DNA of 64,000 nt from Amycolatopsis sp. WAC 01376 (GTDB lineage Bacteria > Actinomycetota > Actinomycetes > Mycobacteriales > Pseudonocardiaceae): assembly GCF_003947415.1 (NCBI RefSeq), contig NZ_QHKL01000001.1:1-64000 (forward strand). The letters run 5' to 3'. The position numbers and the translations under genes are program-made. A model generated the notes under the pieces. That model did not search any database. It was not told where the DNA came from and worked only from the letters and a program-made list of their open reading frames with translations. Positions 45,792 through 54,035 of this stretch are shown here, in pieces (positions within the stretch are counted from its first letter, which is position 1; the number at the start of each line of letters is the position of its first letter).

Positions 45792-47231
45792 TCAGGAGGC
45801 CAGGGACCGGACGGACCGGATGGCATCCGAGACCGCGGCAAGGATGCCGGACGCCGAGGTGGGGGCACCGTCGGCGGCCAGCGAACCGGCGAGCGAGTGG
45901 ACGTGCGCGGCGGCCCCGGCCGCGAGCCACGGGTCGAGCCCGGCGGCGAGCAGCGCGCCGACCAGACCGGACAGCACGTCCCCCGAACCGGCCGTCGCGA
46001 GCCACGATCCCCGCGGCGTGTTCACCAGCGCGCGCCCGTCCGGCGCCGCGACCACCGTGCAGTGTCCCTTCAAGAGCACGACCGCGTCGTACTTCCGCGC
46101 GGCCGAACGCGCCGCCGCGACCCGGTCCGCCCCCGGCGGCGAACCCATCAGCCGCTCGAACTCGCCGGCGTGCGGGGTCAGCACGAGCGGCGTGTCGGGA
46201 TCGCGCGCGTCGAGCACGTCGGGCGAACGCGCGATGATCGTCGTCGCGTCGGCGTCCGCGCACACCGGCACGCCGCGGCCGAGCACGAACCGCAGCACGT
46301 CCCGGCCCTCGTGCCCGGTGCCGATCCCCGGGCCGACCACCCACGCCTGCACCCGGCCCGCGTCGGTCACCGAACCCGTCGCGATGACCTCGGGCCAATG
46401 GCCGCGCACCACGTCGGCGGCATGACCGGCGTACCGCACCAGCCCGGACGTCGCCCGCACCGCCGCACCAGCCGCGAGCACGGCCGCTCCCGGGTACGTC
46501 GCAGATCCGGCGGCCACCCCGACCACACCCTGGCTGTACTTGTCGTCACTCGGACCGGGCATCGGCCACGCCGCGGCGACATCCGCCGTATCGAGACGCT
46601 GCAGATCGGGCTCGCTGAGCCGCAGTCCGATGTCCACCAGGGACACCTCGCCGCAGGACGCGGGTGCGAGGGCGTGCACCGGTTTGAGCGCGCCGAAGGT
46701 GACCGTCCGGTCGGCCACGACCGCCGGACCGTCGACGGCGCCGGTGTCCGGATCCACCCCACTCGGCAGATCCACGGCCAGCACCGGCGAACTCACGTGC
46801 TCCAGCAGCGCGGCGGCGTCCGGCCGCAAAGGCCCGCGCGCCGAAATGCCGACGATCCCATCGATGACGAGGTCCGCCCGATTGATCCACTGTGGACCGT
46901 CCTCAAGGGACACGATCTTGCCACCGGATCGCTTCAGGGCCGCCAAACCCGGGCCATGCGCGCGTTCAGGCTTCAGCAGGATCGCCGAGACGGCCACATT
47001 GCGGCGGCGCAGGAACGCGCCCGCCCACAAGGCATCACCGCCGTTGTTGCCCGATCCGACGAGCAACGTCACCCGCCGCCCGGACACCGAACCCGTGTGC
47101 TCGGCCAGCATTTCGGCGGCGTGCACGGCGAGACCGAAAGCCGCTCGCCGCATGAGCTCGCCGTCGGGCGTGACGGCGAGCAACCGGTCCTCCGCCGCGC
47201 GAATCCGTTCCGTGGTCCAGATTCCCTGCAC
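45792..47231 (-). CDS. nnr: Bifunctional NAD(P)H-hydrate epimerase / dehydratase
   Basis: A 479-residue metabolite-repair enzyme. The N-terminal YjeF epimerase domain has VTLLVGSGNNGGDALWAGAFL and AVDLPSGVDPDTGAV. The C-terminal ADP-dependent dehydratase domain has YSQGVVGVAAGSATYPGAAVLAAGAAVRA, TPHAGEFERLMG, VLLKGHCTVVAAPDG and TAGSGDVLSGLVGALLAAG. It repairs hydrated NADH and NADPH. GTG 47231 is the start. It corresponds to Rv3433c and precedes glmS as in mycobacteria. Confidence 0.95.
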   Translation of the reverse strand: MQGIWTTERIRAAEDRLLAVTPDGELMRRAAFGLAVHAAEMLAEHTGSVSGRRVTLLVGSGNNGGDALWAGAFLRRRNVAVSAILLKPERAHGPGLAALKRSGGKIVSLEDGPQWINRADLVIDGIVGISARGPLRPDAAALLEHVSSPVLAVDLPSGVDPDTGAVDGPAVVADRTVTFGALKPVHALAPASCGEVSLVDIGLRLSEPDLQRLDTADVAAAWPMPGPSDDKYSQGVVGVAAGSATYPGAAVLAAGAAVRATSGLVRYAGHAADVVRGHWPEVIATGSVTDAGRVQAWVVGPGIGTGHEGRDVLRFVLGRGVPVCADADATTIIARSPDVLDARDPDTPLVLTPHAGEFERLMGSPPGADRVAAARSAARKYDAVVLLKGHCTVVAAPDGRALVNTPRGSWLATAGSGDVLSGLVGALLAAGLDPWLAAGAAAHVHSLAGSLAADGAPTSASGILAAVSDAIRSVRSLAS

Positions 47232-47245
47232 GACGCCTCCGGTCT

Positions 47246-49108
47246 CTATTCGACGGTGACCGACTTCGCCAGGTTACGCGGCTTGTCCACGTCGTACCCG
47301 CGCGTGCGGGCGATCTCGGCGGCCAGCACCTGCAGTGGCACCGTGGAAACCAGCGGCTGCAGCAAGGTCGGGACGGCCGGGATCTCGATCAGTTCGTCGG
47401 CGAACGGGCGGACGGTCTCGTCGCCCTCCTCCGCGATCACGATCGTGCGGGCGCCGCGCGCCTGGATCTCGCTGATGTTCGACACCAGCTTCGAGTGCAG
47501 CACCGCGCGTCCCTTCGGCGACGGCATCACCACGACGACGGGCAGGCCTTCTTCGATCAGCGCGATCGGGCCGTGCTTGAGCTCGCCAGCGGCGAAACCC
47601 TCGGCGTGCATGTACGCCAGTTCCTTGAGCTTCAGCGCGCCTTCGAGGGCGACCGGGAAACCGACGTGACGGCCGAGGAACAGCACGGCCTTCGAGTCGG
47701 CGATCCGGCGGCCGAGGTCACGGACCTGGTCCACAGTGGACAGGACCTTCTGCACCGCGGCGGGCATGGCCTCGAGTTCGGCGAACTCGCGGGCGACCTC
47801 GTCCGGGTACTTGGTGCCGCGGGCCTGCGCGAGCGCCAGGCCGACCAGGTAGTTGGCCGCGATCTGCGCCAGGAACGCCTTGGTCGAGGCGACGCCGATC
47901 TCCGGACCGGCGTGCGTGTAGAGGACGGCGTCGGACTCACGCGGGATCTGCGCGCCGTTGGTGTTGCAGACGGCCAGGACGCGGGCTTTCTGCTCGCGCG
48001 CGTGGCGGACGGCTTCGAGGGTGTCCGCGGTCTCGCCCGACTGGGAGACGGCGACGACCAGCGTCGCGCGGTCCAGCACCGGGTCGCGGTAGCGGAACTC
48101 GCTGGCCAGTTCGACCTCGACCGGGAGGCGGCACCAGTGCTCGATGGCGTACTTGGCGACGAGGCCCGAGTGATACGCGGAACCGCAGGCGACGACGAAG
48201 ACCTTGTCGACGTCACGCAGGTCCTGGTCGGAGATGCGCTGCTCGTCGAGGATGATCCGGCCGCCGTCGAAGTGACCGCGCAGCGTGTTCGCCAGCGCTT
48301 CCGGCTGCTCCTCGATCTCCTTGAGCATGAAGTACTCGTGGCCGCCCTTTTCCGCGGCCGACAGGTCCCAGTCGACGGTGAACGGCTTGGCCTGGGCTGC
48401 GTCACCGTGGAAGTCGGTGACCTCGTAACCCTCGCGGGTGATCACGACGAGCTGGTCCTGGCCGAGCTCGACCGCCTCGCGGGTGTGCTCGATGAACGCG
48501 GCGACGTCGGAAGCGACGAAGTGCTCCCCCTCGCCGACGCCGACGACCAGCGGCGACGAACGGCGGGCGGCGACGACGGTGTCCGGCTGGTCGGCGATGG
48601 TCACGACCAGGGTGAACGCGCCCTCGAGACGACGGCAGACCGCGGCGACGCTGGCCGGGAAGTCGCCCTTCGTGTCGCCCTCGGTGTAGGCGCGGGCGAT
48701 CAGGTGCGCGGCTGTCTCGGAATCGGTGTCGCTCGCCATCTCGACGCCGTCGGCCTCGAGCTCGGCGCGCAGGGCGGCGAAGTTCTCGATGATGCCGTTG
48801 TGCACGACGGCGACGCGCTGGGAGGCGTCGCGGTGCGGGTGCGAGTTGCGGTCGACCGGGGCGCCGTGCGTGGCCCAGCGGGTGTGACCCATCCCGGCGG
48901 TGCCGGTGAAGGTGTCCCTGCCGACCGTGTCGAGCTGGGTCTCCAGGTTGGCCAGGCGTCCCGCCTTGCGCTCGACGTTCAGCGCTCCCGCGCCGTCGAG
49001 GACGGCGACGCCTGCCGAGTCATAGCCGCGGTACTCCATCCGGCGAAGCCCGCCGATGACGACGTCCAGAGCCGGGCGGTGTCCGACGTATCCCACGATT
49101 CCACACAC
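47246..49108 (-). CDS. glmS: Glutamine-fructose-6-phosphate aminotransferase
   Basis: A 620-residue enzyme making glucosamine-6-phosphate, the first step to UDP-GlcNAc. The start is set at GTG 49108 so that the catalytic cysteine is residue 2 (MCGIVGYVG), which must become N-terminal; the frame opens two codons earlier. The Ntn glutaminase domain is followed by two SIS domains (VACGSAYHSGLVAKYAIE, VSQSGETADTLEAVRHA, FLGRHVGFPVALEGALKLKELAYMHAEGFAAGELKHGPIALIE). It ends KPRNLAKSVTVE. It supplies glmM, also in this window. Confidence 0.97.
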   Translation of the reverse strand: MCGIVGYVGHRPALDVVIGGLRRMEYRGYDSAGVAVLDGAGALNVERKAGRLANLETQLDTVGRDTFTGTAGMGHTRWATHGAPVDRNSHPHRDASQRVAVVHNGIIENFAALRAELEADGVEMASDTDSETAAHLIARAYTEGDTKGDFPASVAAVCRRLEGAFTLVVTIADQPDTVVAARRSSPLVVGVGEGEHFVASDVAAFIEHTREAVELGQDQLVVITREGYEVTDFHGDAAQAKPFTVDWDLSAAEKGGHEYFMLKEIEEQPEALANTLRGHFDGGRIILDEQRISDQDLRDVDKVFVVACGSAYHSGLVAKYAIEHWCRLPVEVELASEFRYRDPVLDRATLVVAVSQSGETADTLEAVRHAREQKARVLAVCNTNGAQIPRESDAVLYTHAGPEIGVASTKAFLAQIAANYLVGLALAQARGTKYPDEVAREFAELEAMPAAVQKVLSTVDQVRDLGRRIADSKAVLFLGRHVGFPVALEGALKLKELAYMHAEGFAAGELKHGPIALIEEGLPVVVVMPSPKGRAVLHSKLVSNISEIQARGARTIVIAEEGDETVRPFADELIEIPAVPTLLQPLVSTVPLQVLAAEIARTRGYDVDKPRNLAKSVTVE

Positions 49109-49155
49109 GGCCACCAGCCTAACGACGGAAATTCGGCCCCTTCGCCCGGGCGCCC

Positions 49156-49190
49156 ACGCATCGCCTTTAGCGGGCTAAACGCGATGCGCG
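49156..49190. repeat. Palindromic repeat
   Basis: A copy with outer flanks CGCATCGC / GCGATGCG that are complementary but differ from other copies. It lies in the gap between divergent glmS and an alpha/beta hydrolase gene, 48 nt before the latter. Confidence 0.9.
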
Positions 49191-49237
49191 GGGCGGCGCG
49201 CGGGCCGGACGGGGGTGCGGGCAGTAAGGTCACGAGC

Positions 49238-50062
49238 ATGGCCAGCAAGCCCAAGCAGCTGCTCGCGGAGCTGTCCCACCCAGGTCCGCACGAGGTTCTG
49301 CGCGGCAACCTCGCCCTGGTCGGGCTCCCCGGTGTCGTGTTCACGCCCCGTTCCGGGCTCGGTCTGCCCGCGATCGCGTTCGGGCACGGCTGGTTGCAGC
49401 CGACCGGGAGCTACCGGCACCTGCTCCGGCACCTCGCGAGCTGGGGCATCGTCGCGGCGGCCCCGGCCACCCAGCGCGGGCCGCTGCCTTCGCACCGGCT
49501 GCTGGCCGGCGACCTCCTCACCACGCTCGACTTGATCACGACGGTCCGCCTCGGACCGGACGGCATCAGCGTCGACCCGGCGAAGCTCGGCTTGGCGGGG
49601 CACTCGACGGGCGGCGGTTCCGCGGTGCTGGCCGCCGCGCAGGCCGCCGGGAACGACGAGCGACCCGAGATCCGCGCCGTCGCGACCATCACCCCCGCGC
49701 AGACACTGCCGCCCGCGACCGTGTCGGCCCGGTCGGTGACCGCGCCCGGCCTGCATCTCGCGGCGGGCAAGGACCTGGTCGCGCCGCCGGTCGGGCACGC
49801 CGAGGCCATCGCGGACGCGTGGGGCGGACCGGTGCAGCTGCGGACGCTCGGGAAGTCGTCACACCTCGGTGTCACCGAGGGCAGGCACTGGAGCCAGCTG
49901 CTGCTGCACGGGAAGCCGCATCGCGGGACCCAGCAGCTGACCAAGGCGCTGTTCACCGCGTTCTTCCTGACTCACCTGACGGGGACGACGAAGTACCAGC
50001 CCCTGCTGGACGCCGACGTCAAACGCGCCCCGATCGAAGCCCAGGACGAACCCGCCGCCTGA
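49238..50062 (+). CDS. Alpha/beta hydrolase (chlorophyllase/dienelactone-hydrolase-like)
   Basis: A 274-residue cytosolic hydrolase. It shows an oxyanion region AIAFGHGWLQPTGSY, the nucleophile LAGHSTGGGSAVLAA and a late histidine in GKSSHLGVTEG. There is no signal peptide. The substrate is unknown. ATG 49238 is the start; a longer opening to 47495 runs antisense through glmS and is not real. Confidence 0.85.
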   Translation: MASKPKQLLAELSHPGPHEVLRGNLALVGLPGVVFTPRSGLGLPAIAFGHGWLQPTGSYRHLLRHLASWGIVAAAPATQRGPLPSHRLLAGDLLTTLDLITTVRLGPDGISVDPAKLGLAGHSTGGGSAVLAAAQAAGNDERPEIRAVATITPAQTLPPATVSARSVTAPGLHLAAGKDLVAPPVGHAEAIADAWGGPVQLRTLGKSSHLGVTEGRHWSQLLLHGKPHRGTQQLTKALFTAFFLTHLTGTTKYQPLLDADVKRAPIEAQDEPAA

Positions 50063-50069
50063 CCCGCTC

Positions 50070-50228
50070 CGGAGCGCGTTTAGCCCCCTAAACGCGATCT
50101 GGCCCTGGACGCGCTCCCGGTTACTTAGCCTGCCTACGCGTCGCGTTTAGCCCGCTAAAGGCGACGCGTCCCCCGAGCGAGGGCACTGCGGCGCCGGATC
50201 GCGTTTAGCCCGCTAAAGGCGACGCGGA
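50070..50228. repeat. Three palindromic repeats
   Basis: Copies at 50070-50101, 50137-50170 and 50196-50228 between the hydrolase gene and the convergent secretion-linked operon. The middle copy has 16-bp arms with one mismatch, including ACGCGTCGC / GCGACGCGT flanks. No gene is seen in this 238-bp gap. Confidence 0.9.
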
Positions 50229-50254
50229 GCCGCGGGGCGAGGTGGGCAAAAGAA

Positions 50255-50282
50255 AGGGCCCGGCTCTGGCGAGCCGGGCCCT
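50255..50282 (-). terminator. Rho-independent terminator of the first WXG module
   Basis: 12-bp perfect arms AGGGCCCGGCTC / GAGCCGGGCCCT with a 4-nt loop, followed on the minus strand by TTCTTTT. It lies 18 nt beyond the stop of the 184-residue gene and is the clearest T-tailed terminator here. Confidence 0.88.
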
Positions 50283-50300
50283 GAAGTGCGGCGAAGCCGA

Positions 50301-50855
50301 TCAGTCGACCATCCACGAGTTGTTCGAGAAGTCGTCGTCGTCGAATCCCTTGTCGTCGCGCGCGTGCCGGCCTCGACGACGCGCGGGCGTCTCAGGTGCT
50401 TCCGGCGGCGCGGCACTCGGTGAGGGCGCCGGCGTCGGCGCCGCGGGCGGGACGTCCACCGTCGCCGGGATCCCAGGCACGCCGGGAACCCCTGGCGCGA
50501 CCGGAGGAGGCGGCGGAGGCAGCGGCGCCGGACGCGGAGCGTCGGGCCGCGCGCCGAACTCGGCGAACCGGGCGTCCGGCTTGTCGTCGTCCTCGATGTC
50601 GAAGCCGATCGTGTGGCTGCGGTCGGCGGTCGTCTTGCCGGTCAGCCAGCCACCCGCCTCCTTGCTCCGCTTCCCGAGCTCCTGCATGTGGGCGGCGTAC
50701 TTGTCATGGATGGCGGCATCCTTCTGCATGGTCTCCGCCGCCTGGGCCTTGGCATCGGCGAGATGCCTCTCCCGCAGCCCGCGCTGCTCCAACTGCTCCG
50801 TGATGGCGGCGTCCTGCCTGGACATGGCGGCCGCCAGCCGGTCAACAGCGCTCAT
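50301..50855 (-). CDS. Coiled-coil / Pro-rich small protein, module A
   Basis: A 184-residue protein that I do not recognise. Residues 1-65 are a long charged helix (VDRLAAAMSRQDAAITEQLEQ), then AGGWLTGKTT, an acidic patch (DIEDDD), a Pro/Ala-rich linker and the end RRRGRHARDDKGFDDDDFSN-NSWMVD. The 160-residue gene at 56696-57178 has the same plan (helix, AGGWATE, acidic patch, Pro-rich linker, basic RRAAARG then DDDDF-x4-W end). It is the third gene of module A, 28 nt after the large WXG gene. It may be a chaperone or co-exported partner; that is inference. Confidence 0.72.
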   Translation of the reverse strand: MSAVDRLAAAMSRQDAAITEQLEQRGLRERHLADAKAQAAETMQKDAAIHDKYAAHMQELGKRSKEAGGWLTGKTTADRSHTIGFDIEDDDKPDARFAEFGARPDAPRPAPLPPPPPPVAPGVPGVPGIPATVDVPPAAPTPAPSPSAAPPEAPETPARRRGRHARDDKGFDDDDFSNNSWMVD

Positions 50856-50883
50856 CGGTCCTCCCTCGTTCCCCGGCTACCGA

Positions 50884-53280
50884 TCATCGCTCGTAACTGA
50901 TCGAACGGTCGCCACCATCGTCGTCGAGCGAGCCGCTGATCCGGCCGCCCGCGCCACTGGTCTCGAAGATGCCACCCTCGACGCGGTACTGGCTCGACCC
51001 GCGTTGCGTGTCACCCCCGCCACCACCGGCCGCGCCGCCCATGGCACCCATTCCACCCATCATGCCGCCCATTCCGGCGGGCGAGCTTCCGGCACCCGCA
51101 CCGGCGGCCGCGGGCGCCGGCTCCATCCCGCCGGGAGCCACGCCGAGACCGGCGTCGGCCCCGGCAGGCTGCGCGCCGCCCCCGGTCTGAATGCCCGCTT
51201 CGAGCGAACCGGCTTCGTTCAGCGAAGCCGCCGCTCCGCCGTCGAGGGCGCCGCCGAGCGCGCCTTCGGAGCTGCCGCCGCCTCCGCCGCCACTAGCGGC
51301 AGGCACGGTGCCGTCGCCACCAGCACCCGAAGCGGCACCACCGGTCTCCGCGGACCCCGCGGCGGTCCCTTCCGCACCGACACCGGCGCCGACCTCGACG
51401 CCGCCCGGAGCGCTGAAGCCACCACCGGGAGGCGCGATGCCGTCGGCCGGGGCGGGCATCGCCTGGACGTCTTCGACCTTGCCGGGCTGCGGATTGCCGG
51501 GATTCCGGTCGTCGAGACCGTTCTTGAGGTCGTCGGTCTCGACGACGTCGCCGGGCTTGAGTTCCTTCTTCTCACCCTTTTCGTCGAGGGTGTAGGTGGT
51601 CGGCTCGCCCTTGCCGTCGTCGACGGTCACCACGGTCGGACCATTCGGGCCGTCAGGCTGTTCGGCGGTGATCTTGAGGTTGCCGTCCTGAATGTGGATC
51701 TTGCCGTCCGGGCCGGGCCGGTAGACGCCGTCGGCGCCGGGCTCGCCTTCCTTGACCGCGCCCTTCGGTCCGAATTCGCCGTCCTTGCCCTCTTCGCCGG
51801 GCTTGGCGTCCTTGCCCTCTTCGCCCTTCGGGTCGTCGAAGTCGAGCTTGTAGTCCTTCTCGTTGCCCTTGCCGTCGTCGACCTTGATGTCCATTTTGCC
51901 GTCTTTATCCGGCTCGGTCATCTCGATCTTGTTGTCGCCCTTTTGGACGGTCATGGTGTCCTGACCGTCGATGCCGTCCTTGATCGCCTCACCCGTCGCC
52001 GGGTCGATCGGGTACGGCTTGCCGGTCTCGGGGTCCAGCTCGAGCGGCTTGCCGGTCACCGGGTTCGTGCCCTCCGCGGGCTTGTCCTCCGGCTTCGGCG
52101 TCTCGGGGACCGTCGCGGCGGGCGGCGTGCTGGCACCGCCCCCGCTACCGCTTCCACCACCGCTCCCGCTCCCGCTTCCACTTCCGCCGCCGTTGCCTCC
52201 GCCGTTTCCGCCACCATTGCCGCCGTTGTCGTTGCCCTTGCCGTCGTCGGCGGGCGGCTTCTCGGCCCCAGGCGCGGGGAACGGGTTCGTGTAGTCCTCC
52301 ATGAACCGCGAAAGCTCGTGATACTGCGTGTTGATCGTTTCCGTCGCGTTCTTGCAGAGCTTCTTGAAGTTCTCGAATCGCTCACCGAATTCGGTGGCGA
52401 ACGAACCCTTCAGCCACTGCTTCGCGGCCCCGATCGCATAGTCCTTGTTTTCGTCGTTCAGCTTGCAGTCGTCGTCGCGCAGCCGTTCGGCGAGGTTGTT
52501 GCCAGGACACGCGGAGTCGAGCCAATACGCGACGTCCATGAGCTTTTCTTTGGAATCGACCTTGCCGTTCGCGATCTCGACGACCTGCTTCGCCGTGAAC
52601 AGCGGCGCCGTGGCGACTTTGTCGACACGCAGCTTCAGCGTTTCGTCGACCTTCAGCTTGAGCGCGCTGTAGATCTTGTCGATGGTCGAAGGCACCAGTT
52701 TGATGGCACCGTCCATCTGCGCGATGAGTTCTTTCGCGTCGGGCTGGATCCGCTGCTCGTATTTGACCTTCGCGGCCGTCGCGCCCTGCCCCTTCCAATC
52801 GTGGAAGAGCGTGGTCAGCGCCGAAGTCGCGTCCGTCCTGGTCTGCTCGACGGCCTTTTTGGCGTCGCCGAGATCCTCGACCTCGTCGAACATCTTCTGG
52901 AAATTGATCTCACGGTTCTCGTGGAACCGGTCCCAGACGTCGGTCTTGTAATTGATCTCGTACGGCCGGTCCGGCATCTTGTTCCAGACCTGCTCGGTCC
53001 AGTCGGAAAAGAAATCCAGCGCCGGATTACCGAGGTCGAGCACCTGGTCGGACTTGGTCGTCGAACCGCCGGCGGCCGGCCTGGACATGGCGTCGAGATC
53101 CTTGTCCGCCTTTTCCACGGCGGTCTTCTGCTTCTTGTCCGCGGCCGCGTTCGAATCACGCTCGGCGATCGCCTTCTCATAGGCCGCGTCGCCACCGAAG
53201 ATCAGCTTGTCCTTCGTGCCCTGTGTGATGTAAGGGTCGTCGAGGAGGGCTTTCTTCTGCTCCCACGTGTACTTGCTCAT
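50884..53280 (-). CDS. Large WXG-motif modular protein, module A
   Basis: A 798-residue protein with no signal peptide. The N-terminal 330 residues are helical and include a WXG motif (W162-K-G164) and the segment QWLKGSFATEFGERFENFKK then LCKNATETIN (about 289-317). A Gly/Ser-rich linker (350-385) follows, then a duplicated motif with NPVTGKPLELDPETGKPYPI. Next are two beta repeats of about 40 residues (441-480 and 527-567, both with K-I and a VDDGKG turn). A long Gly/Ala/Met-rich stretch leads to the tail YRVEGGIFETSG then RISGSLDDDG. The gene at 57197-59587 shares all these parts. The start overlaps the upstream EspC-like gene by 4 bp (ATGA). It is probably a type VII secretion substrate with a surface role; this is inference. 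Confidence 0.75.
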   Translation of the reverse strand: MSKYTWEQKKALLDDPYITQGTKDKLIFGGDAAYEKAIAERDSNAAADKKQKTAVEKADKDLDAMSRPAAGGSTTKSDQVLDLGNPALDFFSDWTEQVWNKMPDRPYEINYKTDVWDRFHENREINFQKMFDEVEDLGDAKKAVEQTRTDATSALTTLFHDWKGQGATAAKVKYEQRIQPDAKELIAQMDGAIKLVPSTIDKIYSALKLKVDETLKLRVDKVATAPLFTAKQVVEIANGKVDSKEKLMDVAYWLDSACPGNNLAERLRDDDCKLNDENKDYAIGAAKQWLKGSFATEFGERFENFKKLCKNATETINTQYHELSRFMEDYTNPFPAPGAEKPPADDGKGNDNGGNGGGNGGGNGGGSGSGSGSGGGSGSGGGASTPPAATVPETPKPEDKPAEGTNPVTGKPLELDPETGKPYPIDPATGEAIKDGIDGQDTMTVQKGDNKIEMTEPDKDGKMDIKVDDGKGNEKDYKLDFDDPKGEEGKDAKPGEEGKDGEFGPKGAVKEGEPGADGVYRPGPDGKIHIQDGNLKITAEQPDGPNGPTVVTVDDGKGEPTTYTLDEKGEKKELKPGDVVETDDLKNGLDDRNPGNPQPGKVEDVQAMPAPADGIAPPGGGFSAPGGVEVGAGVGAEGTAAGSAETGGAASGAGGDGTVPAASGGGGGGSSEGALGGALDGGAAASLNEAGSLEAGIQTGGGAQPAGADAGLGVAPGGMEPAPAAAGAGAGSSPAGMGGMMGGMGAMGGAAGGGGGDTQRGSSQYRVEGGIFETSGAGGRISGSLDDDGGDRSISYER

Positions 53281-53591
53281 TGCGTCCCCGCCTTGTTGGC
53301 AGCCGCGGCGTTCGCCTGGTCGGATGAGGTGTAGCGGGTCGACGCGGTACTGACCCCTCCGGCGAGCTGGGTGAGCTGGCCCGCGTAGCCCTTCATCGCA
53401 TCGGAAATGGCGAGGATCCCGGTGGCGTAGCCCTTTTGGTAGTCCTTGTGCACCCGGCCGAAGTCCGCAGGCTGAACCTGGGTCGGCCCCACCTTCCCTG
53501 CCTCGGACGTCGTGTTCTCAGCTGCGCGCTCCAACGACGTCGACGCCGTGAGCATCGCCTCTGAATCGGCTTTGTAGCCCCCGTCCGGCAT
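53277..53591 (-). CDS. EspC/WXG100-like small secreted protein, module A
   Basis: A 104-residue helical-hairpin protein like the DUF2580/EspC family of ESX-associated proteins. Helix 1 runs ADSEAMLTASTSLERAAENT; helix 2 runs TGILAISDAMKGYAGQLTQL. After helix 2 comes a YxxxD export motif in STRYTSSDQANAAAANK. It is the first gene of module A and probably pairs with the large WXG protein for export. No ESX core genes are in this window; in mycobacteria the ESX-4 locus lies beside glmM/rpsI/rplM, so they may be close by. Confidence 0.8.
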   Translation of the reverse strand: MPDGGYKADSEAMLTASTSLERAAENTTSEAGKVGPTQVQPADFGRVHKDYQKGYATGILAISDAMKGYAGQLTQLAGGVSTASTRYTSSDQANAAAANKAGTQ

Positions 53592-53670
53592 GACCGGTGC
53601 CCCCTTCGTCCCGCTGTATCCGCCTCGTTGTCCTACCTACGACGCACGCCGGTGGCCTCAGGTGCCGTCG

Positions 53671-53698
53671 CATATGCACACAGAATGTACCCACCGGT
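53671..53698 (-). promoter_or_regulatory. Shared upstream motif, module A
   Basis: Read on the minus strand: ACCGG, 3 nt, GTACATTCTGTGTGCATAT. The core GTACATTCyGTGTGCrTAT recurs upstream of module B (59912-59941) with only two transitions. Here it lies 80 nt before the EspC-like start. It is a candidate binding site or promoter common to both modules. Confidence 0.7.
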
Positions 53699-53729
53699 CA
53701 TCGAGACCGCAGGAACATTCACACCTTTG

Positions 53730-54035
53730 CTAACTCAAACGATTTCGGCGCAAGAAGCCTGGTAGGCCGCGTTTTCGCGGTTTCGCGCCCGCTTCGATGG
53801 CCTCGGCGAGAACGGTCGCCGCGCCCCGGATGTCGACAAGGCGATCCAGCTCGTCGAGGTCGATGTCGATGCCGAACTCCACCTCGACCGTCGCGAGGAG
53901 CCGGACGCGGCGCCGCGAGTCGACGCCCATCTCGGCGAAGGGCGTGTTCTCGTCGATGGTGTCCGGATCGACGTCGAAGGTCTCGCAGACGAGGGCCTTG
54001 ATCTCGTCGACGTACTCGCTCGCGTCAGCTGCCAT
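53730..54035 (-). CDS. Acyl carrier protein
   Basis: A 101-residue carrier protein. The phosphopantetheine-attachment site is EMGVDSRRRVRLL, with the serine kept but the usual following Leu replaced by Arg. The body EYVDEIKALVCETFDVDPDTIDENTPF is typical. The C-terminal 20 residues are basic (KPRKRGLPGFLRRNR), which is unusual for an ACP and could contact membrane or a partner. It overlaps the FAAL gene by 11 bp, so the ligase very probably loads this carrier. Confidence 0.88.
   Translation of the reverse strand: MAADASEYVDEIKALVCETFDVDPDTIDENTPFAEMGVDSRRRVRLLATVEVEFGIDIDLDELDRLVDIRGAATVLAEAIEAGAKPRKRGLPGFLRRNRLS

Noticed and set aside
47495..49237. Plus-strand open frame across glmS
   Set aside because: Antisense to glmS; the real hydrolase gene starts at ATG 49238.
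50242..53334. A 1030-codon open frame on the plus strand
   Set aside because: It is antisense to the large WXG protein and its neighbours. The translation is low complexity and the opposite strand carries recognisable motifs, coupled starts and a terminator.
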